From Serpula lacrymans var. lacrymans S7.9 (lineage: Eukaryota; Basidiomycota; Agaricomycetes; Boletales; Serpulaceae), in assembly GCF_000218685.1 (NCBI RefSeq), contig NW_006763302.1, positions 1 through 35,839 on the forward strand: a DNA stretch of 35,839 bases, read 5' to 3'. Shown here in pieces: positions 1 through 7,700 of the stretch. The notes below the pieces were generated by a model. The model was not told the DNA's origin, made no database searches, and saw only the letters and a list, made by a program, of their open reading frames with translations. Position numbers and translations under genes: made by a program. Position 1 is the first letter of the stretch. Each line of letters begins with the position of its first letter.

Positions 1-118
1 TCCATTCCGCTTCGACCTGTCTAGCGTATAGAAAAAATGTGAAACGAGCTAATCCCAACGCTAGTCAACCAGAACGCCATGTCTTATTAAAAGTCTACGC
101 GTTGCTAACGTACACCTT

Positions 119-1315
119 TTGAGTGAATATCAAGGCGAATGTTATGAACAACTCCAAGGTCTTGCTATGGGCGTCGCTTGCAGCCCCGATATAGCTAACC
201 TATACGGAGCTTACTATGAGGAACGTTGTCTCCCTAACGAGAAAATACCCCTTTATTGTAGGTTCATAGACGATGTCTTATGTGTAGTATACGCTGACTC
301 TGCGGACGACGCTCTAAGTATCGCCACCACGATTAAAATCAAAGACGTCACTCTAGAATGGGCAGTGTCGGAGTTTCACACTCCATTTTTGGACATGTTT
401 ATTTATATTGATCCTCTATCCGGCAAGGTAGAGCATAAACCTTATCAAAAGGCACTGAACCATCACGAAAGACTTCCATGGATATCTCATCACCCGAAAG
501 ATGTGAAAAAAGGCACATTTATCGGAGAGATCTCCCGCCTCGCCACGTTAAGCAGTACGAAAGAGTCATACTGTGAAGCCCTCGTAGATCTTCGTTATCT
601 ATATATGGGGCGTGGTTATCCAGAGGTGGTAATTAATACTTGGTTACGGGATAATATCCAAACACGTTGGAATAACAAACTATTGGATAAACCTGACATA
701 AAACGGGACGTGTTTGTCCTTAAAACTGAGTTTAACCCTGCTTGGAATGCTTTCAATGTCAAGGATCTTGGTAAGATCATTACAGACATTTGGTCCGAAA
801 CTCTGGTATCACACCATGAAGCCGACCACCAGCAACAGTTACGCGATCATCAACGACGTGATGCCCTTCGAGCTCGCGGTTTGCGTGAGGTCGATCACAT
901 GATACTCGATGGACCAGATGCGGGCAATGTCCGCGTCTTGGTTCCCATTGAACCCGGGGAAGCTGCCCATTACCGGTTTCCCGGAGAGTTCGGCATCGCC
1001 TTACCTCCGGATCATCCGCAATATTGGGCCGAACGTTATGTAAAATGGCCCGGAACTCCTAGTGAGCGTCCGGTCGATTGGGTATTTCGTGTCCGAAATC
1101 CCTTACCTAACAGCCCGTTGCCGGAACACCGACTTGTATTCGATGTAATACGTGCTGGTCTCTGTAATAGAGAATTCCTAGTATCTAGGAAACGAACAAC
1201 TAATTTGTTCGACCTAGCATCAATGTGGAGAAAATCCATTCTTAACCAAAGTATACAAACCGCAGACGACGAGCTGCTTTTTGCCCTTGAACAAATGGAT
1301 CACAATGATCATTAA
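119..1315 (+). CDS. Penelope-like reverse transcriptase, 5'-incomplete
   Basis: The open frame has 398 codons. Residues 11-29 form RT motif B (QLQG then SPDIANLY). FIDD at residues 49-52 is motif C with two catalytic aspartates. FLD at 90-92 is the following palm motif. Residues 107-147 (HHERLPW, SHHPKDVK, GEISRLATLSS) match the Penelope-type thumb. The remaining residues, about 230-398, are not recognised and contain no GIY-YIG endonuclease. The frame starts mid-domain: codons upstream continue in a different frame (bases 3-119) up to a stop at 120-122, so the reading frame changes at a T run at 117-120. Motif A would lie before the window. This is either a decayed copy or a homopolymer error. 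RT identity is firm; Coprina-type assignment is likely. Confidence 0.8.
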   Translation: MSEYQGECYEQLQGLAMGVACSPDIANLYGAYYEERCLPNEKIPLYCRFIDDVLCVVYADSADDALSIATTIKIKDVTLEWAVSEFHTPFLDMFIYIDPLSGKVEHKPYQKALNHHERLPWISHHPKDVKKGTFIGEISRLATLSSTKESYCEALVDLRYLYMGRGYPEVVINTWLRDNIQTRWNNKLLDKPDIKRDVFVLKTEFNPAWNAFNVKDLGKIITDIWSETLVSHHEADHQQQLRDHQRRDALRARGLREVDHMILDGPDAGNVRVLVPIEPGEAAHYRFPGEFGIALPPDHPQYWAERYVKWPGTPSERPVDWVFRVRNPLPNSPLPEHRLVFDVIRAGLCNREFLVSRKRTTNLFDLASMWRKSILNQSIQTADDELLFALEQMDHNDH

Positions 1316-1382
1316 GGAAACTTATGAATACGTTATAGGTTGACAGTATTGTAATTTGCTGATCAACGGAAGCAAACCCAAA

Positions 1383-1455
1383 CCTTAACGTTAACGCTAA
1401 CTCTAACCAAGTGATGCGTACATAAGCCTTAATAAGCGACCCCTAACCTAACCTA
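1383..1455. repeat. degenerate telomere-like tract
   Basis: Bases 1383-1408 are a six-base periodic run of TTAAC/CTAAC units. Bases 1438-1455 add further CCTAA units. They are diverged relatives of CCCTAA, the C-rich strand of the TTAGGG telomere repeat used by most filamentous fungi. The C-rich strand on the + strand fits a chromosome end lying to the left, or an interstitial relic. The tract begins about 70 bases after the RT stop codon. No perfect TTAGGG array is present. Confidence 0.5.
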
Positions 1456-2128
1456 GGTTAACCTGGGCGTCTGCTCTGACAGGTTAACTTAATTTAACTG
1501 GTCACGTGATTATAATGTCACACTATTGTCTACCTAACAGCTAACCACGTGTCTAACACATGGTTGAGATACCAATCCGGACTTTGGTCTGGAACCTGCT
1601 TATGTGTTATGGCCCGGGACGTATGCCCTCCGGACCTTTACGGTGAATAACATCATCCTGCTTACGCAGGGGGACACATGACCGAACGTTATTATTGTCC
1701 TACCCGGACATTAACGTGGGATTAACCACAAACCCTAATCGTTATCTTATCGATTCAGGGGGGATAACTGTGCTCATGGGACCTTATCACTCGTCTCTGA
1801 TTGGTCACTCTCACGCTGTCGTTATTACAATAAGATCTTCTTTGGAATCGTCTTTGTTCCTAAGAATAACGTGGGCCGACTCCCACGCTGTCATCAGATT
1901 GCCTCGGCATTTGCACAATAAGGGGCGCAATCATTGGCTGATAAGCGATGGTAACATGTGGTACTCGGCCCGGATGCGGGTCCGACAATCCGGAAACTGA
2001 CGTCCTCTCCTACGGAGTAGGGGCCCGGTGGATGGATAGGCCGGTCCGGCCCTTGTAACACATGGAACTACCTCGAGAACGACTCGAGTGCTTCACGCAC
2101 TGCCGCACGGCGCTGCCTGCCAGTTTGC

Positions 2129-2137
2129 TATATAAAG
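2129..2137 (+). promoter_or_regulatory. TATA box upstream of ribozyme 1
   Basis: A TATATAAAG element lies 10 bases before the first ribozyme stem. The sequence just before it (GCCAGTTTGC) recurs before the second TATA box at 2885, so the promoter was duplicated together with the ribozyme. The expected start site, 25-30 bases downstream, would fall inside the ribozyme. Confidence 0.55.
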
Positions 2138-2147
2138 AGAAGACTCT

Positions 2148-2210
2148 GACCACTGAAGAGCATCTTGCGAAATTACCTAGCCCTCTCTCCTAGTGGGGGG
2201 TAATCTGGTC
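2148..2210 (+). ncRNA. hammerhead ribozyme 1
   Basis: All core elements are present in order. Stem I 5' strand GACCA is at 2148-2152. The core CTGAAGA is at 2153-2159; the base at position 7 of the hammerhead is free to vary. Stem II is GCA/TGC (2160-2162 with 2166-2168). The core GAAA is at 2169-2172. Stem III is ATTACC (2172-2177) with GGTAAT (2199-2204). The cleavage-site C is 2205 (AUC triplet). Stem I 3' strand TGGTC is at 2206-2210. Predicted cleavage is between 2205 and 2206. Folding was done by eye and activity is untested. Its position downstream of a Penelope-like RT fits known ribozymes of such elements. Confidence 0.85.
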
Positions 2211-2884
2211 ACTATCGCTACCTCTTCTTCTCGACAGCCACAACCACCTCGCGACCTTCGGCCGCTCGGTGGCCTCTTAACCTTAAGGTACTTTACTCTA
2301 AGGTTAACCTTTCTTACTCTTCGGTATGGTCCGGGACCTTTCCTACCGGACCTTAATGACGAAACAACGTCGTCCCTAAGGGGGAGCCGCTGAGTCTAAA
2401 CTCTATTATGGTCCGCTGACGTGATAGTCATGACACCTTTATCCGGAATTAACCGGTATCCTCTTCGAGGGAGATAGAGCGGGTCTAGAAAGTGGTACGA
2501 TTGTATTTGCGATTTGATGATTGGCTGATAAGCCCAGACGGCTTTAATGCGGCTTCAGAACACATGCCGGGCTATCTTTACCCGCGGGCCCCAAACCCTA
2601 AGCATGAATGAGTCATGTAATCACCGCTGACTCGGCAATTGGTAATCCCTTGTCTAAGAATAGCACCTACGCGAAAGAACCATGTGATACGGCGGTCTAG
2701 ATCTACCGGCCCGGTTACCCCAGTCTAAATTTCGCCCTATCTCGGCTCCCGTCTCAGCGGTTCTCGCCCAAGTAGTAAGCGAACTGGTCTTGTCATCGGT
2801 GACGCGTGTAAGTTCCGGACTTGTCCACAATAGGACTCCGTCGGAGTATGCGATTTAAAGCGCCGCTACTCCCGCCAGTTTGCA

Positions 2885-2893
2885 TATATAAAC
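2885..2893 (+). promoter_or_regulatory. TATA box upstream of ribozyme 2
   Basis: TATATAAAC follows the same GCCAGTTTGC-type lead sequence as the box at 2129. It lies 74 bases before the predicted cleavage site of ribozyme 2; the corresponding distance in the first module is 76 bases. This near-identical spacing in otherwise diverged DNA suggests the two signals work together. Confidence 0.55.
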
Positions 2894-2897
2894 CTCT

Positions 2898-2971
2898 GAA
2901 GATACCACTGATGAGGAATAAAATCCGAAACTGCTCGTCTACCTCCATTGAGGGCAGTCTGGTATCTCTTC
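2898..2971 (+). ncRNA. hammerhead ribozyme 2
   Basis: Stem I 5' strand GATACCA (2901-2907) pairs with TGGTATC (2960-2966), with one further A-U pair outside. The core CTGATGA is at 2908-2914. Stem II is GGA/TCC (2915-2917 with 2924-2926) closing the loop ATAAAA. The core GAAA is at 2927-2930. Stem III is ACTGCTC (2930-2936) with GGGCAGT (2952-2958), seven pairs including one G-U wobble. The GUC cleavage triplet ends at 2959, so the predicted cut is 2959/2960. Stem sequences differ from ribozyme 1 while the core is kept, which is compensatory evidence for a functional RNA. The + strand is the same as that of the RT. Confidence 0.88.
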
Positions 2972-3029
2972 ATCACGCCTCCAGCCCACCGATCTCACTC
3001 AGCCGCTTCGCGGCTTCGTTCGATCGCAA

Positions 3030-3062
3030 CCTTAACCTAACGTTCGATCGCCACCCTAACCA
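3030..3062. repeat. degenerate telomere-like tract after ribozyme 2
   Basis: Two short CCTTAACCTAAC and CCCTAACC-type runs lie about 70-100 bases downstream of the second cleavage site. A similar AACCTTAA run lies at about 2279-2287, the equivalent position after ribozyme 1. These support two tandem copies of one module. Confidence 0.4.
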
Positions 3063-4760
3063 GTCCCAAAAAGGGAAGGCAGGTGTCCGGTGATAAGGCA
3101 TATGGTATTCATAGTTTCGGATATGGATTTTGATTTCAGTTCAGGGGCGAAGACAATACTGTCCCCCGGCAAATTAAGGACAAGCGAAATCAAGATACCC
3201 GAATGGTTATCTACCCCCGGCGCCTACGTAAACCGGAAAGGTAGATAAGATAAGACTTAGATCTAATCAGATGATCGCAGATCAAGAATAAGCGTTAAAG
3301 CACACCCGGCAAATAAGGCCGAGCGTCAATACTTTAGCGCCCGGTACCCCCGGACCGTGGCACGTGACCGAATAGGCGCGCGCTTATGGAATGTTCGAGA
3401 AGGAATGGCACGTGTTATGACGTGACCTTGAGATATATACGCTATTGGTCCACGCCTTATGGCGTGATCATTGCGCCTTCTACTGCGGATGAGTCATTGC
3501 TTACCTCCAGCCAATCAGATTAATTGCATTTGATTTAGCGTGTTCGGAGATAGGCCTTTAGAATTCTATAGTGAGTTTTCAGCTTTGTAATTGATTTACA
3601 TCATCGCTGACGAAAGAAATGTATCTTTTCATTTAATCTCTCACTCTAATAAACCCGTACTAATCATACTTTACAAATGGTATTAATGGCACTGAAGAGA
3701 CGCACGTCGAAATTGGTGTTAGGACTTCAACTTTTCGGAGTCCCCAATCTGCCCGATACCTCAAGCGCCTCAAGCCACCTAAGTATTTTTTACTTCCCCA
3801 GGTTAACCTACGGCTGACCATTGACTTGAGATGTCGTCCAAAAGGAGAGTGAGTTGCTAGCATGAGACTTCTGGTTAGCCCACAGGGACGCAGGGTATAG
3901 AATCAAGGAGGGTGATATGTACTACGCAATTGCATCCATGAGCGAATTGTAGTCAGTTTGACGGACCTAGAAAGGACAATCATAGGTTCTACCCGATCCC
4001 TTATAACACACCAGGCGCCTGGTGAAGAATTTGATAAACATCAAAGGGATGCTTAAGCTACTGATGGGACAAAATTGTGCTCCGCGGCGGTAAATAAAAA
4101 ATACTCCTCTACTTCTTCGACGCTAGTCCTTTCATGGACAGCCTGTGGGCCATTTGTGAGAAGTGGACATTTATATCACACAGAGATAGCATGTCCTGCA
4201 CGTGCTGTTTGAGTTTTTATCCCCAAGGTTTGGGTTCAATAGAGATATCGGGGACATAGAGAAAGGAAATGGCAGATGTAGTAAGCAGATGTAGTAAGTC
4301 AAAATTGTGATGTTTGTCATGTTTGAAGCAACATACTTACACATTGAAACGTTGAAAAATCACGTGTTAGCCAATGATGAAATTTGAGATCCCGCGACAC
4401 CTTGTAGACGGAGCTTTAGAACACAGGCGAGGGGACAGCGTCAACAGAACAACTAGGCTAATGAAGAGGATGACTCAGCTAAGCGAGATTGAACTTAGCG
4501 TCAATACTTTGTGCGACAGGAGTTGCATAGCGTGTTCGAGCTAATCCCGCTTGCACTGCCTCTGACTCAGCTAGGGCGAAGTGAGTGGTTGGGTCGGAGG
4601 TCAGATTGGGAGTATTTTTATGTTGAGTAGTTCTGGATTTGGACCATCGAGCGTCAGTAGTTTGGGATTAGTTAATGAGCTGGCGTCAGGAACTTGTGAC
4701 TTTTGAACTGATGTGACTAGTATAGCGCGCACGGTGATTAGTGTGACATACTTCTCCATC
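3063..4760. other. gene-free subtelomere-like spacer
   Basis: I see no gene here. Short direct repeats occur: AGCGTCAATACTTT at 3322-3335 and 4497-4510, and TAGCGTGTTCG near 3537 and 4528. They suggest an old duplication of accessory DNA. A 13-base unit (GCAGATGTAGTAA) is tandemly doubled near 4271-4297. The only open frames are short and have no recognisable motif. Confidence 0.4.
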
Positions 4761-7700
4761 ATGTCCCCAATTTACTTATCACAAAGTATTGTATTGTGCC
4801 AGTTGGGCGTCAGAACCGCAGAACAATCTTGTGCTCGTACCAAAATGGTGTCACCTAGTTGTGTGGGAATTGCAGTGGGTGTATATCTTGAATCCCTTTC
4901 CCTCTCACTATTGACACAGCTGGATACCCAGCACAACCACAACCTTATTGTTAATTTTTATTCTCCCTTATGCTGGGGTCGGTAAGGTGCGTTGCCTTAT
5001 GAACTGCATGCCTCAAATATATTTCTAATGTTGTATTAATAGTCCAGACAACGATCAAGAAAAGGTGCAATGTCATTGTCTCGAGGATCGAGACAACAAA
5101 GACCCAACTAAGAGAAAAGGCAGAAATCTCGTAGTCTACATCGATGGTACATCTAACCAATATGGGGCGAAGGTAGGTCTTCGCGTTTTGGGAGCAACTT
5201 CCCTTCTCATTTTTCACTTGCAGAACACGAATGTCATCGAGTTATACAGTCAGGTGCTCAAAGGACAAGACGATAATCAACTCACCTACTATAACAGTGG
5301 CATTGGAACATATGCCGAGTCTTCGTGGAAGTCACTTAGGTACTGGGCACAAATCATCGATAACAAGGTTGACCTTGCAATTGCCTGGTATGTGCATTGC
5401 CGAAAGTGCAAATTTGGTTTTATCATCCTATGGTAGGAACTTTGAGCGCATTATCAAGCATGCTTACCGCTGGCTTTCTGAAAACTACCAAGAAGGAGAT
5501 GTTATTTATCTTTTCGGTGAGGTCGAGTGAATTATCAGTCACGTAATTATCTGATTTCCATGCAGGATTTTCTCGAGGTGCATACCAAGTTCGGGTACTC
5601 GCAGCCATGATTCATGAGGTGCTTCTTTTGCAATCGCATATTTATCATCGTGGGATATAGTGAACATCATGTATTCCAATAGGTTGGCCTTATCCACAAG
5701 GGAAACGAAGAGCAAATTCCGTTGTATGTTGACAAATTCTGTACTTATCACCATTGGCATTTACTATCCGCCACAGCGCCTATGCATTGTATGTAAATTC
5801 TCAAAACGACCAGCCCTTCCCAAAGGACAAGGGCAGGACCGCCACTAAGGCGACGCTTTTGAAGCGTTTTTCTTCATTGAAAGAGAAGCTGTCTAAGAAG
5901 ATCGAACCAACGAATCTGAGTCCTCCGATGGAAGACGAATCGCCGAAGGAACGACCTCTCTCCTTAGCAGGCCGCTTCAAGGAGACATTCTCAAGAGACG
6001 TGAAAGTTCATTTTGTTGGCGTCTGGTGTGATATCTATGCATGTTTTTCGACTCTGTTCTGACCCTGTCCTTTAGGGATACGGTATCATCCATTGGTATC
6101 GTCAGAGGGAAGGATTTACCTGGTACACTGGATTCAGGTCATATCTGCTACTTTCGCCATGCTCTTGCCCTGGATGAGCGTCGTGTGAAATTCCTACCTG
6201 AATATGTGCAGGGCGGAGTCATGGAGAAAGTAAGAAAGAAACCTATCGCACAATCTTGATCAATCACCACACAGAATTTGGAAAGGCGCAAGACAAATGG
6301 CAAAATGCGAATAGCCGTAGGGAAATCGTTTTCGCGGAAGGATTACAGAGACCTCGAGCTATGCAAATGGATAGGCGCCCGAGAGTTAAGGAGGTTTGGT
6401 TTACCGGAACCCATTCCGACATGTGAGCATTCTATACATACTACTATTTGTACATATACTAATGTGCCTAGTGGTGGGGGAATCAACGAGAACCAAGGCA
6501 TGAACAGTCGGTCCCCCTCATCGTTATGGATGTCTTATGAAGTGATGTCAGCGGGGCTCAATTTGAAGCTGCATGCTTCAGTAGTGGAATGGGACTGGGA
6601 ACAGCTGGGTACAGTCCACGAGTCGTTAAAGGGAACATGGCACATTTTAGAGTGGCTTCCAGTGAAGAGACTTACTTACAAGAATGATCATGGTCACACT
6701 TGGCGGTACGTGAACTTTGTTTATCCATTGAGCAACAATTGACCCTTGGGCTACAGACCTCATCGTGGGGCTGGCCGCCTGATTCAGCCTGGCCAGAAAA
6801 TACATGTCTCAGTCGCATTCTGCAAAGATTATGGTCCGAGGGCTCAATTAAACCCACATGATAGTCAGCGTCTGAGTGACCTTATTGGCATGGCAGCAGG
6901 GCACGATGCAGATGCCATCTATCGGATAGAAGACTGGGATGATATAGTGGAGATGGACGTCTTTGATTATTCTAAGGCTCACGAGGTCATTATGGATATG
7001 AAAAAACTCAACGATAATACTCGAGATGTGTGGCTCCACCGTCTAAAGGTGATGTTATCATCAGGTATGTATGTATATTCAAAAGACAGTGGTGGAGGTT
7101 CCTATAAATAACAATTACACTATAGCTGCTGGACGTCGCAATCTTTGTCAACTAGAGGATTTGCCCTGCCGTCTGTTACAGGCTCTCGAGACTAAAATGA
7201 CGGATGAGAATTTTCAGCCACAGTTGTTGAATTTGTTGGCCCAGCTTCGCGAAGCAGAACCATGGAAAATAAGGTGATATTGTATCCATTTTCCTGTCTT
7301 CCTGCTATCACTCATGTCAAAATTCAGCTTGCAATCATCTGCCACACGTGGTGCTTTGGATCAATTGATTAAGAAGGATGAAAATGTTAATATTGTTCGC
7401 GATTTTGTGATGGTGTTTGCTGACTACTGTGAGTCTTGGTATTTTATCAGCATATCTGAAAATTGACGAACTATAGTTTCTGGTGAACTGGGAGAGCGTG
7501 TTCCCGACTGGGATGAGCGTCTTATCAAAATGCTGAATCCTAAGGCAAAACTCATCGGTCTAAAGCTCGCAGCCATCGATACAATGCCAAGTTTGGCTGC
7601 GTTAGGTATTATATTTCACGTCAGGAAGTGCTGAAGCTAATGAACACACAGGCAATTTACGACTTAAACTTAGCAATGATATCCTAACATTGCTGTCTGA

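Larger units (their letters stand above)
1..3062 (+). mobile_element. Penelope-like (Coprina/Athena-type) retroelement remnant
   Basis: This stretch combines the 3' part of a Penelope-like reverse transcriptase (to 1315) with non-coding DNA. The non-coding part holds degenerate telomere-like tracts (about 1383-1408, 1438-1455, 3030-3062) and two modules of TATA box plus hammerhead ribozyme. No GIY-YIG endonuclease is visible after the RT. Endonuclease-deficient Penelope-like elements (Athena in rotifers, Coprina in basidiomycetes) are known to attach at telomeres, and hammerhead ribozymes are known from Penelope-like terminal repeats. The assignment is an inference from RT motifs, ribozymes and telomere-like DNA together. 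The left boundary is outside the window, and the right boundary is set only by the last telomere-like tract. Confidence 0.7.

Noticed and set aside
3660..3863. Minus-strand 67-codon frame
   Set aside because: No motif and no neighbouring exons in phase; spacer DNA.
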